DNA of 64,000 bases from Megaleporinus macrocephalus (lineage: Eukaryota; Chordata; Actinopteri; Characiformes; Anostomidae), in NCBI GenBank assembly GCA_021613375.1, contig CM038710.1, forward strand, positions 25,938,667 to 26,002,666, given 5' to 3'. Positions 47,301-58,646 of this stretch are shown here, piece by piece. A program made the position numbers and the translations under genes. Under the pieces are notes generated by a model, which saw only the letters and a program-made list of their open reading frames with translations, had not been told where the DNA came from and did no database searches. How positions within the stretch are numbered: the first letter of the stretch is position 1; every line of letters begins with the position of its first letter.

Positions 47301-48401
47301 CTACTGATGCTGTCTTGTGACTGCTTTAAGTGATGAGCTTACCTTAGGCTGTACTGAATGCACGATTTGCTCTGTCCTTTTTCAGCTACACAGTCTAATC
47401 TTAGTACTAAGGTAAAGGTGCCAAACAGGTTTATTTTAAGCAATGGCATACAAGAACCACTTATAGTTTCAGATGAATAGAGAATAGATGTAGGGAACCA
47501 TTTTTCCAAATGAAATGCTTGAGTGTGAAGAACATTTTCAAAGTTTAACACTGTACTTGTTTTTGCTATTTAATAATGCGCATTTATTTAGATATGTAAA
47601 AAAACATGATCTAACAGAGACGCTTTTAAAACAAGCATTAATATATGAACACACACCAACTTTATTATTATTCTGAAAAAGTAGAGTATTAATACGCCCT
47701 TAGAGAGCCCTTAGTTAGTCATGATCAATGACTATCTAATCATGCATCCATCAATTAAGACACACATACTGTATTCTACAGTGATAGAAAACACAGTAGT
47801 GCACAGACGATAGTAACACTTTCTTTTATGGTCTTATAAGCTCTAGGTTAAGTAATTATATGAGCACTAGGTAAATATTTTGGGTAGCATGCCATTAAGT
47901 TCCAAGCCAATTTAAATTGAATAGAAAAAAATGTGCTGTGCAGTTATTTTGAGGTAAGTACTGAGATGAGTACTGAGTACAGAGTCTAGCTAAACTGCAC
48001 TGTACTGCCCAACAGGTTCTATCTATTAAAGTGAAGAGAGGCACGGTAAAACATCTCCTAATTAGAATTATGTGGGGTTACAAACCTGCTGTAAATGTAA
48101 CCGAGATGTTGCATGTTTAGGCAGAAAACTAACTTGTAAAAATGTCCAAGTGTGTTGTGAGAATCCAGTAAAACCACAATAAAAATCATTGCTTTCTATT
48201 ATAGCACAGATTCCGTTTTTACTATTAGGTAATAAACAGCCTCCTATTATACACTCTTATACTTAGAGTGTCATTTTACCCCATAAAGCTACCTTGCACT
48301 GCCACTCCGTCATCTTTTCTGAGTTACTTTCCTGCTTAAACACATGGCATCCCAGTGTTATTTAGTCAGACAGTCTTGTTTTTTGTTTTGTTGAGAAGCC
48401 C
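47301..48401. other. AT-rich noncoding sequence
   Basis: Nothing recognised. Confidence 0.4.
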
Positions 48402-49274
48402 TTCAGAGTGGTTTGATGTGAAATCGTTTATTGTAAAGAATCTTATTAACTTGTGAGTAGTATTAATAAGTACCAGGGTTCTCAATGTGTACAGCATAAA
48501 TGTAGTCGTTTGATTTACTATCAAAAACCAGCAGATACACAATTTTCCATTTGCAGTGTTCATGGCAGTGTTCATTTTGGCATTTTGAACTGGTTTTAGT
48601 TTAGCCTTTTGACAATTAAAAATTGTAGTCACATTTAGTATTTTAATGATGTTTTAGTCTAGTTAAGACATTAAGTCTAATTGTAATCATGCTACACTGC
48701 TACTCCGGTACATATTAGCATTAAAGGAAACGTGGCCCTCTTGCCAATTCAACCCTTTCCCACTAATCTAAAATATTTAACCTGCAGAGCAGCAGTCAGC
48801 AGATTCATTTCTTCATATGACAAAAAATGACAGATATTAATATAAATGCAATGCCAGTCCCATCCCATTCTGAATACTGTTACATACATATGAAGATGGT
48901 GTTGAGAGGGATGAGCATAATTTGTTAATTTGTCTGTCTTTAACGTTATCATTAAGTCTTTATTCGTTGACCGTTTTCAAATGTTACGTTTCATTATGTT
49001 TGTTGTACAAAATAGGTGGTCAATGCATAGTTTCCATCATAGTTTTCACTCCAAAAAAACATCCCACATGTATTTCTCCAACATGGATTTTTACATTCTA
49101 CAATTAAGGCCAAAAACCTGATAATAAAATATGGAAAAAATGTGTTTCATAACCATTTCATGTAATAACTTTCTGGTTATTTTCCTGGGCATCTCATTTC
49201 TGTCAGCGCCACTGAACAGCTGTGCCTCAGTACATTTCTCTAGAATGGAGCATTTCACATCAAACCACTCTGAA
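48402..49274. mobile_element. 873-bp element with 23-bp perfect terminal inverted repeats
   Basis: Left end TTCAGAGTGGTTTGATGTGA, then AAT (48402-48424). Its exact inverse complement is at 49252-49274. Past the perfect part the termini remain related to each other and to the solitary copy at 11065 (TTTATTGTAAAGAA, TCCATTCTAGAGAA and GCATTGTAGAGAAA). Interior frames are short and show no transposase motif, so this is probably a non-autonomous DNA transposon. No target duplication is evident, and the superfamily is not resolved. Confidence 0.78.
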
Positions 49275-50640
49275 TGACTTTGTTTGCATCTTAATGATTT
49301 AATTATGCAAAAATTACCCTTTAATCAGCACTTGGGAGATTGTACCTCGCACTTATCCAGTTAATAGCTAGAACCTGTTGGCCATGTCAGTGTATTTTAG
49401 TTCAGCTCTCTTGGAACTCACCATCATGTTATCCAAATTAAGTATCTAGTCTTTTGAAGTTCATACATCACATTTACCCAGTTATTACCTGTAAACGAAA
49501 ATGTTACCCAGAAAGCTCCAGTTTCACATGCTGTTGTATTTTACTATGGTCAACACACTTATCAGAACCACCCTGGCACAAGGTTTGATAAGTAAAAGGG
49601 GATGAGGCATGTATTGAGAGATTTAAAGGATTAAAAAACCTCAACATAATGTACAATAACCCTAATAAATTTAAATATACATTTTGGAAACTATTTTTAA
49701 ACTGTAGAGTGGTTTTGATAAAAAGAATATGTGAAGTAGTCTGGTAAACCTAAATAAATACGTATCTCGGTTGGTAAAGCCTCAGAATGTCTATTGCTGA
49801 ACTGTGTGTGAGTGTGGCAACGAGCCAGTTAAACTCTAAACTCTCTCTTCAGAGGATGGAATTGCCTGTCTGGTGACTTGAGACTTGGGTGATTCGGCCA
49901 ACAATAGGGGGTTGAGACACAGAAGCAGCCCCAGATCACTTCAATCACTTTTCATGCCCACTAAATGAAAGCGGCGTGCGAGAGAGCGGCTGGAATATTA
50001 CATTGGTTATGCAGATGAAGGCAGGGGCGCGGGGGCGCGGGGGCGTGTGCCGGAATGGCGGCGGACTGCACAGACAGTCAGGGAGCTTATTTGCGGGAGT
50101 TTCTTTAGGCTTGCTTTTGTTTAGCAGCAGGCAGAGGGAAGAAGAGAAGGATGAAGAGTGCAGCTGAAGTGCCAGCTTAGGTGGGAGGGGGGCAGTGCCA
50201 GGAGATACTGTGGTGCTTTTGGACAGTTCTTATAAAGTCATAAACCCATGAATTTTTGAGTCGGCCATACAGAGTCAAACTTGAACAGTAATAGATTAAA
50301 AATGCAAGTGGAAAACTCATGCATAGTCCAAGTTACCTGTGCAGATGATGTGCTGAGGATTGAGTATGCCCTGCCTATGGATGTTTTGAAAATAAGTTAA
50401 CACATCTTCGACAGAAAAGTCTGAAATGTGACTTTTTTGCTAATTTGAATGCAGTTAATTTAATGCAATTCTGTTTATTTGCTTTTTTTTAAATAAAACA
50501 TAACCTTTGACATGGCACTGGCCATATTTTGTGTTGTACTTGTTTTCCCAATATGTTAAATTGAAAAAATGAATAGGGTCAGACCAGACCTCCAGGACCA
50601 AAAACAAATACTCCTGCAGTAGACCCAACTGGCCCCTCAC
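49275..50640. other. noncoding sequence with one GC-rich patch
   Basis: No gene is recognised. At 50023-50046 GGGGCGC and GGGGGCGC units repeat, giving three runs of four or five G. The surrounding short frame (49976-50167) looks like chance. Confidence 0.4.
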
Positions 50641-50712
50641 GCCAGAAGTATTGGAAGGTGCCCCACCACTACAGAGAACATAGCTTCACTGTTCCACAGC
50701 CAGGGCTTTAAC
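50641..50712 (-). pseudogene. Tc1-like transposase remnant
   Basis: The minus strand reads KALAVEQ*SYVLCSGG. This aligns with the Tc1-family stretch around the first catalytic aspartate, where intact members read as VEQW..VLWSD. Here one Trp is a stop, the second is Cys and the catalytic Asp is Gly. It matches the same segment as the remnant at 56820-57105 but on the opposite strand. No termini are seen. Confidence 0.55.
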
Positions 50713-51489
50713 ATTTATAACCCACATTTTAATGCTACTAATGATGTAAAGGGTACAATAAAGACAACAGAGGCATAGTCATCATGGGCCCTATTGCTCT
50801 GGACCCTGGTGCCATTGCCCTGGATGTATCACAGCCGATATACATAGCGTTCATATAATACATTTACCGGTTGACCACCTGAACCACCAATTGACCAGTT
50901 GGCTACCTGATTTGTAATTACTATTTTGTGACTTTAATATTTGATGAGGAAACAATCACCCCCACTGCTCTGAAACCAGGCCTCCCACCAGGCTGGCTTA
51001 ACTCCTCTCCCTATAGAGATGACATGCAGGCTGTCTGGCTGTCTCGGCACTGGGGGAACTGGTATGGGTTGTTAGTTCGGGGGCTTGTCTGGGTGGCTAA
51101 TTGGCTTGCGATAGTTCCCCTTCGCCAGGTCACCAGCTCCCCCTCCAGCCACTCAATGATCGGCTCATTGCTCATAAAGTCTGTGGATTATTAAGCCAAT
51201 GAGGCATAGCACAGAGTCTGGATCAGGGTCTGTGCTCGAGGGGGTCACAGCGGGATGGAGAAAATGTAGAGAGAGGGAAATTTGGATGCAAAATTTGAAC
51301 TTGAGGAGTAATTTGACGCATTGTTAACCCTGTGCAGAACACAGCTTGAGAACAGCGAAAGGCCACGTTTAGTTTGGCAGTATGAAGAAGTCAGTGTCAA
51401 ATAGCGCTAAGATGATGATCTAAGGCTGTGTTGAATGCTATCAACAGGATCACACCCCCCGTCCACTTCATTATGGAGATCCACCAGGT
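50713..51489. other. noncoding sequence
   Basis: No gene recognised. The 88-codon frame at 50928-51194 carries no domain. Confidence 0.4.
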
Positions 51490-52042
51490 AACTTCACTGT
51501 AATGTTCATTGTTAACATATATGCACTGTAGTTCTACAGTTACAGACTGTAGTCTATCTGTTTCTCTGCATACCTTATCAGCTCCTTTCACCCTGTTCTT
51601 CAATGGTCAGGCCCCCCACAGGACCACCACAAAGCTGGTATTATGTGGATGGTGGATCATTCTCATGACATGGTGACGGTGTGTTAATCTGTGTTGTGCT
51701 GGTATGAGTGAAGTTTTCAAAAAAACTGTGTCCACTCACTGTTCACTCTTTTCACTACTCCGGCACTGCTGGTCTACCTTGTAGATGTAAAGTCAGAGAT
51801 TATAGTCCTTCATCAGTGGTCACAGGACACTGCCCATAGGACACTGTTTGCTGGATAGTTTTGGTTGGTGGACTATTCTCAGTCCAGCAGTGACACTGAG
51901 GTGTTTAAAAACTCCAGCAGCACTTCTGTGTTTGATCCACTCATACCAGCACAACGCACACTAACACGCCACTGCCACTGCAGAAACACTATGTTCTGTA
52001 ATAGAACTACAATGTTCGCCTATATGGTAAGTGAAGCTGCTA
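51490..52042. mobile_element. fold-back MITE-like element, about 550 bp
   Basis: The left part has GCACTGTAGTTCTACAG (51522 region). The right part has CTGTAATAGAACTACAATG (51995-52013) as its inverse. The words GTTGTGCTGGTATGAGTG (51693-51710) on plus and the inverse CACTCATACCAGCACAAC (51938-51955) face each other. The outer ends AACTTCACTG and GGTAAGTGAAGCT are also related. This palindromic layout and wording match a repeat common in characins, catfish and zebrafish. No coding capacity. Exact ends and target duplication are not resolved. Confidence 0.75.
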
Positions 52043-54297
52043 AAAAAGACAATGAGTGTAGATACATGAAGGTCTACATAATGAGGTGGCCGGTCATGTT
52101 AGCTAATTCTAGTTTGTGTAGCATCGTCTACAGGTTGTGTCACTTGGTTCATGCAGACTTCCTTTAAACATGTCTACGCACCCCAGTAAGAGTGTAAGAA
52201 CACACTGTAAACAAGTTGTACTTGTACAGGTAACATTGGTGTAGATATATACTCCAAATGAACATATGAATGTAATACTGAATAGGAGGTGAGAAAACGA
52301 AGGCCATGAAGAAGCACTAAATTGAACATTGTGGCTTTATTTCTCTGCTTGGGTCTAAAAACATTCTTTCATAAACATTGGAAAGGTTTTCCACTTTACA
52401 GAGCCGTTTTTATTTGCAGGATATGCATTTATTCATATCAAAATGGCATATGAATTCTGCCTCTTGGATGGTGGCAAATATTTATTGTGGCTCTGCATTA
52501 CTCATCCTGGAGTCGGCGCAACGCTAAAAGCACCACTCCGAAGTGTAATTGTTAATATGCAAAAATAACACCAGCGCCGATCCTTCCTACTCCTCATTTC
52601 AATGGCAAATGAGACTTTTTTGTTGTTTTTTTTTTTATCCCATTTTCTCCACAGTCTGTTTCGCAAAAGGTATTTTTGTTCCATGGGTCCACTGAGATCC
52701 ATTAACTCACAATGGAGGTTCTCCATCAACGGCTCCACAAGCCTAGCTGACAAGCGAATGGACCTATTCTCCCCATCACCAGCTTCTGACTGCGCTTCGT
52801 TCGCCCTTAATCCCCAGATCTCTGTTTTAGCTCGGACTTGAAATGTATTGCCTCCTCTTCAATTCATGAAATTCCAATCCATCTGACTCATTATCTCTGC
52901 ATGGCTTCTTTAACATTTAGTCTGTGGTTCGCACATCAAATCCTTTTTATCACCACTTACAGTGGTCTGCTTCCGTGCAGTCTTCAGTCCAGCCATCAAG
53001 GGTTCCACAGTGGCGTCTCCATCAAATGGAGTGGAGTGGAATTTGATTGGTTCCAGGAAATGCTAATGGTCCGTCTGTCGGTTTTGGGTAATGACACTGG
53101 AGTTATCATCTCGCCTCCTCATTAGGGATGGCAGCCTTGATGACTTTGAGTCTCGGCAAAACCGTTGCTTGGAAATTCAGGACATTGTCTCTGTAAATAT
53201 AGGACTAAGGTGTGTTCCTGCTGTATGTAGGTAGGCCTTTCAGAAACTCCACTGCAGAACATTCACTTAAACTTTGACCCTGAGTAATTGAAGGGCCTGC
53301 CTTTGGAGACGCTGCAGAAATGAAATTTGAGTGTTTTTTTGAGCTTAGAAAGACTCTTTTGTTCATTTATCCAACAGCTAAATTCGATATTTATCTGAAC
53401 CACAGCTGAATTATTCAAATCAGAAGGTGAAGCAGTCTAAGTAAACTGCACAGATCAGATTCTGGCTTCATTCAGAATCATTTCGAGAGGAAATGAAAAA
53501 GCTATTAATTATATTAAAAACACCAACATAACCTTGCTTGCATACATAAATACGTTCTCTGGGTTTTAGAAATGGCTGCACTGTGTTGTCTTATTTTATA
53601 GTTATTTTGTTTGTAGTATGGTTTGGAGAAGTGCACTTAATCCTTTGAATGCATCATTTGCTGCTTTTACTGAGGTCTTCTGCGATGTCTAAAAGCTGTG
53701 TCTTATAGTAAATGGAAAGTCAGTTAACTCAGTTGATGTCTGTCTCTTATCTTTCTAAAGGACTTATTCGCCCATGCTTGACGAATCCATCTCAGTCTAT
53801 CTCAGGCTGCATCAGTGACTCCCTCGCTGACGTCATTTGACACATACTGTCTGAGTAGGCTTGGATCATAGCAACATTGCCTGTGAACATTTCAGAGCTT
53901 CTACTTCTTCTAATCTTTTGCCAGTATGTGACATACACAGTTATGTTTGCTGCTGTCTGTCTGTTTAGTATTGGCGGCGGTGATGGTGGTGAATCACACT
54001 TCATTTTAAGGAAACATGCTGTGGACTTATTAAGGTCTTGTTCTGTGTGCAGTTTAGCCTAAATGAGCTTTCTTGTTGTGTGTGGTTTATTGGAATAGTG
54101 TATTCATTGTGCCTTAAGCTTTATTCATTATGATCTGTATTAGTACATAATAGGAAGTCTGTTATGGGAAAATCAGTAATAATCATATTAGTCATTGTAA
54201 TAATGCACAATAAACTTGTTAAGACCTTGTTTTAAAAATTATTGAGCATGAACTTAAATTCACATTTTATATGTAACTGGTAGGATTTTTTAGGTTC
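52043..54297. other. noncoding sequence, candidate conserved blocks
   Basis: No gene is recognised. The stretch 52380-52560 is single-copy, with GGATATGCATTTATTCATAT and repeated octamer/Cdx-like cores, and could be regulatory. Frames such as 52602-52841 and 52838-53125 carry no domain. Confidence 0.35.
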
Positions 54298-54673
54298 TAC
54301 ACTACCACCACAGTTTGGGGTCACTACATTTCTTTCAAATAAATCAACTACTTTGAAAAAAATGTTTTGAAAAAATGGAGTGTGTGAGAAATTATTTTCA
54401 GTGATGAATGGGAGCTGTACGTTATTTCATGATACGAGCATCCACTACTTGGAACAGCCTTTCATAGTGTTTTTGTGACAACAAATTCCAGTAAATAGAG
54501 AATTGTGCCTTATTATTTAATAACGCTTTCATATTTTTTATTTTTTGTTTACAAGATACTCCAAACTGTGAATAAAGTACTGGAGTCTAGTATATAGCAT
54601 TTCATCTACAGTGTATGAGTTATTACTGCAAGAGAATTACTATTATGACCCCAAACTTTTGAGTGATAGTCTA
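54298..54673. mobile_element. Tc1/mariner-type MITE, about 376 bp
   Basis: The left end ACTACCACCACAGTTTGGGG, then TCAC and the right end ATGACCCCAAACTTTTGAGT, then GATAGT are inverted copies of the widespread fish Tc1-like terminus (consensus CAAAAGTTTGGGGTCAC). TA dinucleotides lie at 54298-54299 and 54672-54673 as expected for Tc1 targets. The interior is too short for a transposase. Confidence 0.8.
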
Positions 54674-56132
54674 AGGTTCTTGGTAGCATCAAGTAACTTC
54701 GTAGAGCTAATTAGAGATTAATTAGAGGTTAATGCGTTGCGTATTCTAAAGTACAGTTTTAGGCATCACTAATTATTGGCTGAAACTTACTAACCAAGAG
54801 TTCAGCTGTCATCACAAATTCATTACCTCCTATTGTTATTTCACTTGCTACTATGATTTAATACTCCACTAATACGACAGCAGTTTCTACCCATACAATA
54901 GTTCAGTCACTTCACTGAAATATGGAACATGTAGGTATAGATGACTTTTTAAACTCTAATTAGCTCTTAAGTGATAAGCTGCAATAAAAGAAATAAATGA
55001 CACCATCTATAATCTGCAAGATCAAACACTGACAATATGCCTTAATAAACTGTACATTTTAAGTGATAACTCATTCTTAACAAAGTGTGTTTGTTGTATA
55101 TTAATATAACGAATTATGAAGTAGGTGATGTCCATATAAAATACTTCTTGTTGTTTACTAATACCTGTTATAATAGTTAAAGTCTAATGCGTAGTGATTA
55201 AATTACTGAAGAAAAACATAATAAACCTGATTATGTAATGTAATGTATCAATAAGCTTTTCTACAGTTGTTATTTGTTTTCACACTATAGAACTATAGAA
55301 AAAAGGTTTAGGTGAGGCTATCTTGTGACGTAGCAAAAAAAATACAAAAAAAAGCTGTTCTGTGGCAACATGTGACCATCAGCAGTCTGTAGCTGTGGAA
55401 ACTTGCCAATGACTGTGTCAATGGTGAAAATGCATGATTACCAGAGGAGAGCTTCAGCAGTGGGGTTGACTTTGCCTAAGATGAAAAACAGGCAAGGGGC
55501 TTCTCAATATTTTTTTTGTTGTATAACATTGTGTCAGTGAGCATTCAAATGTAGTATTGCATCACATTGCACCGCAAAGCTTTCAGGACGTCTGCAATGA
55601 GGTCGAATGGCTGAGCGATGTGACACATCAAAAGTAGAAATGCGGCGTCTGTCAAAAACGGCACATCATTCCCGGTTTGCGCTGGGCCGCGCACAGCTGC
55701 TGGAGACAAGTTCATTGATTATAATGGAAGCATTCCGGTTTTGTCGTTGTCGCTCGCTTGCGTCATTTGTTGTTAGGACCAGGTGTAAAACTGCAGTGCG
55801 CCTGGATCTAACAATGAGACAGTTGGCGTCTGTGGCTCCCAAAAAAAATCAACATCTGGTTTATTCCGCCTTCATGGTTGACGGCTAAAAGTTGGGAAAA
55901 CTGTTGTGTTGGCGGAACGTCGCGCTGTGTGCTGCCTTTGCCACTGGCCGTGGAGAAATTTTCCATCACTGCACTACTGAAAATGGTGGCATAAGCTTGC
56001 CGTCAGCCATCTACCATCATAATGCAAATGTGGCATAAGGTTTTGCCCTGTTGTCATAACAAAATTGAAATATTGTGATAGGTTCTGTGTATTACAATGT
56101 TTTTATATTATTTTTTAGCACGTTACCTACCC
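54674..56132. other. noncoding sequence
   Basis: AT-rich to about 55550. Then a GC-richer stretch (55560-56000) contains a 93-codon plus-strand frame (55607-55888) that I do not recognise. The words GACAAGTTCATTGATTATAA, then TGGAAGC and TCGTTGTCGCTCGCTTGCGT recall fish repeats, so a repeat origin is possible. Confidence 0.3.
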
Positions 56133-56133
56133 C

Positions 56134-56209
<76 letters not shown>

Positions 56210-56226
56210 ATCTATCTATCTATCTT
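56133..56226. repeat. (ATCT)n tetranucleotide microsatellite
   Basis: About 23 units with one ATCTTTCT interruption near 56203-56208 and a slip at the right end. It creates spurious Ser/Ile/Tyr/Leu frames. Confidence 0.97.
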
Positions 56227-56819
56227 ATCTCTTAACCTACCTACCTTTGCATCTCATCTGTCTATATAATGGACAGTAAAGCTCTTCAGATGAGGCTCAG
56301 TTCCAGCAGTGATGGCTGCCTGGAAAACAATAATACGTCTCTGTGTCCTGTGCTTTCTCTGTGTCCCTTCTAATGGTGATGGATTGCACTTTACTGTATA
56401 TTGCACCTTTCATCACAGATTCCAGAGCCACTTCACATTGTGTTTCAGGCTAACTCACTTCAAAAGACCACCTACATGTAGTGGCGACCCACACACATCC
56501 ACTGTACCATTAGCAGCCTAGCGCTAATGCTCTGTCCACGCGCAGCAAGAAAGCAAGCTCTGATTCAGCCCGATTTAACTGAGATGATTAAACAGCGCCA
56601 CAGTTTTAAGATTAAATTAGCTCCAGATGAGATTTCATCCAGGAGCCTGGTGTGTTAATATCTCCCAGATCGGAGGTGGCTTTTAAGGACTTTTGAATTA
56701 ATGTAATACTCTGTCATAGTGGGGATTTGTCATTTGTAATCATGGACCTTTTCACAACATGTATCCAGGAAAAGTTTTGACGCCCTCCAGTTATTAAATT
56801 TAGCCTACCTTACAGTTCA
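56227..56819. other. noncoding sequence
   Basis: Nothing recognised. Confidence 0.4.
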
Positions 56820-57105
56820 TACGGCTTGTATAATTTTATTAAGGAGCACTGCCAAGCGAATGGGATGCTCTGGAGCAAGCATGCATGAGCCTAAAGTTAC
56901 CATGTTCAATACCAAACTCAACAAAAGGCATATAAAGCCCTCCAGCACTGGGCTGCTGGACAGTGGAACTTCATTTTCTGGAGTGATGGACTGCCATCCA
57001 ATATGTAGAACAGAGGCTGGTACTACAGCAACGGGAAAACCAACCCTTTCCAGTAATACCTTTGATTTCAGAAGAAATGTTGAGTAGGTATATACAAAGC
57101 TTTGA
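56820..57105 (+). pseudogene. internally deleted Tc1-like transposon remnant
   Basis: The frame KALQHWAAGQWNFIFWSDG (56935-56990) matches the Tc1 transposase segment ending at the first catalytic aspartate (WSD). After a short degenerate piece, the sequence jumps to TTCAGAAGAAATGTTGAGTA, then GGTATATACAAAGCTTTGAA. That resembles the 3' terminal region of the same family (AAATGTTGAGCAGGTGTC-type end). The rest of the DDE domain is missing. A 130-codon frame on the opposite strand (56817-57209) is an antisense shadow and not a gene. Confidence 0.65.
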
Positions 57106-57621
57106 ATAGACTTATCAAAATCTTGTAACCAGCCTGCAAAATGCTCCTTAGTATTTCCAGGGGTCCCATTTAGGCTTGCTGCTCCAGCTCCAGTTTTCTG
57201 CAAACCCACTTGCCAGAACAGTGCTGACGCAAGCTTTGTTTAACAGTTCTTCATTTTAAAAAATAAGCTCTTTTTAGTTTTTCAATCTTTTCCAGTTTAC
57301 ACATAAGCTAAGGCAGAATTAAAAGCTTTTCGGACGTAAAACTTAAGGACCAACTTGGTGAACAGGTTTGTTACAGCACCACCGTGAGGCAGACCAGTGC
57401 TGAGACCAACCCTTGTTGATTTTTGGTGAAGCAGTTGACCAGTTGAGTTTTTCAAAAACAGAAAGTATAGTGTTATAGTACGTTTTTATTCAGGGACTGT
57501 CCAGGATTTTGGTTTTCAGGGGGTCCAAGAGGTTAATTATTGAGTCCTGGACCCCAGGACTCCCTGTATTTTGCACCTTGCCTACAAACTATAAGGTTTT
57601 TAGGACCTGTTGCAAGAAGGA
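57106..57621. other. noncoding sequence
   Basis: No gene recognised. Confidence 0.4.
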
Positions 57622-57790
57622 GGAGGTCTCAGAATAAACAATATGGTGAATAGAACCAGTCCCAGTCAGGGGGAGGTCTAAGAATAAATTCCATGGTGAT
57701 TAGGACTATTTGCAATCAAGGGAGGTCTCAGAATGGTGTGGAGATTGGAACACAGTCAGGGGGAGGTCTTAGAACAGAACAGATTTGGAG
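57622..57790 (+). repeat. decayed minisatellite, about 50-bp unit, 4 copies
   Basis: GGAGGTCTCAGAATAAA-type unit starts fall at 57622, 57672, 57721 and 57762. Three of the units end in AGTCAGGG or AATCAAGG. Spacing shrinks from 50 to 41 bases through small deletions. Confidence 0.75.
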
Positions 57791-57889
57791 TTTTGTGTAG
57801 CAAGCAGTGTACACTACAGTGTGTGAACTCAGCCCCTGTGTTTATTTGGCCTAAGTCATTGCGGTGGAAATCATTGTGTGTGTTTTACG

Positions 57890-57945
57890 GCTTGCTTTTT
57901 TGAACATTTCATGACAAATGGACCAACAGAAATGGCTAGAAAAAC
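57890..57945 (-). mobile_element. MITE-A fragment
   Basis: On the minus strand CATTTCTGTTGGTCCATTTG, then TCATGAAATGTTC matches the MITE-A centre. No termini. Confidence 0.55.
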
Positions 57946-58029
57946 AGAAACGTCATAAGGCTTCCTTACACTCACACACCTCAGTTCCATAAGTAGTTCT
58001 TCAAAGAACCATCCAAACAGCAGATATAG

Positions 58030-58462
58030 CAGGGGTCACTAATAGGTCCGGACCCAAACGTTGTCTAATGCGGACCCAAACTGTAATCTATTGAGAAGGA
58101 TTTAAATGTCGACTGTGTTCATTTTAAGTAGCGGAACCTTTCCTGTCTTCACAGTATACGGGCTTTGCGGCGCAGTAAACTCACAGACCAATCACGTGCA
58201 TTGCAAAATCACAAAATGCACTTCTCAGCCAATCAGATCTGTGCAGATTCGGGAGTGCGGCGCACATGCAGGCGGGAAACAGCAGTCAGAGAGTAAAGTC
58301 AGATGAAGTGATCTAAAAAAAGAAAAGCCAACGCAGAAACATGTCTTTTCAACCAGGAATGGACGGAGACAGAGATGTTTATTCTCCCACAGGCAGCTCC
58401 AAACCAACATGTCTCATATGTTCTGAGACTGTGGCGCTAATTAAAAGCACCTACGTATCTCA
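58030..58462 (+). pseudogene. 5' end of a hAT transposon with broken BED-type transposase start
   Basis: The stretch opens with CAGGGGTCACTAATAGG (58030 on), a hAT-like terminus. Near 58315-58390 a frame reads KKRKANAETCLFNQEWTETE. Then a frameshift leads into TCLICSETVALIKS (58407-58448), whose Cys-x-x-Cys fits the first half of a BED zinc finger seen at the N-terminus of many hAT transposases. The zinc-finger His residues and the catalytic and dimerisation regions are absent. A SINE interrupts at 58463, and no recognisable transposase follows it. Function is lost. Confidence 0.65.
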
Positions 58463-58638
58463 TGTCCATCCATTATCTTCCGCTTCATCCTGCTAGTCAG
58501 GGTCACAGGGGGCTGGAGCCAATCCCAGCATCATCAGACAAAGACAGGGTACACCATGGACAGGTCGCCAGTCAATCGCATGGCCAACACACTCTCACCT
58601 ACAGGCAATTTAGAGGGAGCGATCAACCTAACATGCAT
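58463..58638 (-). mobile_element. 5'-truncated S1 SINE (copy 4) nested in hAT remnant
   Basis: TCCATCCATTATCTTCCGCT, then the GGCTGGAGCCAATCCCAGCA and AATTTAGAG blocks are present, while the tRNA head is missing. Near-identical direct repeats GTATCTCA (58455-58462) and GTGTCTCA (58639-58646) flank it. They mark the insertion point in the hAT coding remnant, so the SINE is younger than the hAT copy. Confidence 0.85.
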
Positions 58639-58646
58639 GTGTCTCA

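Noticed and set aside
55607..55888. 93-codon plus-strand frame
   Set aside because: Unrecognised, and the nucleotide words resemble dispersed fish repeats. There is not enough to support a gene call.
56817..57209. 130-codon minus-strand frame with a hydrophobic stretch
   Set aside because: It is antisense to a Tc1-like remnant whose plus-strand frame carries the WSD motif.
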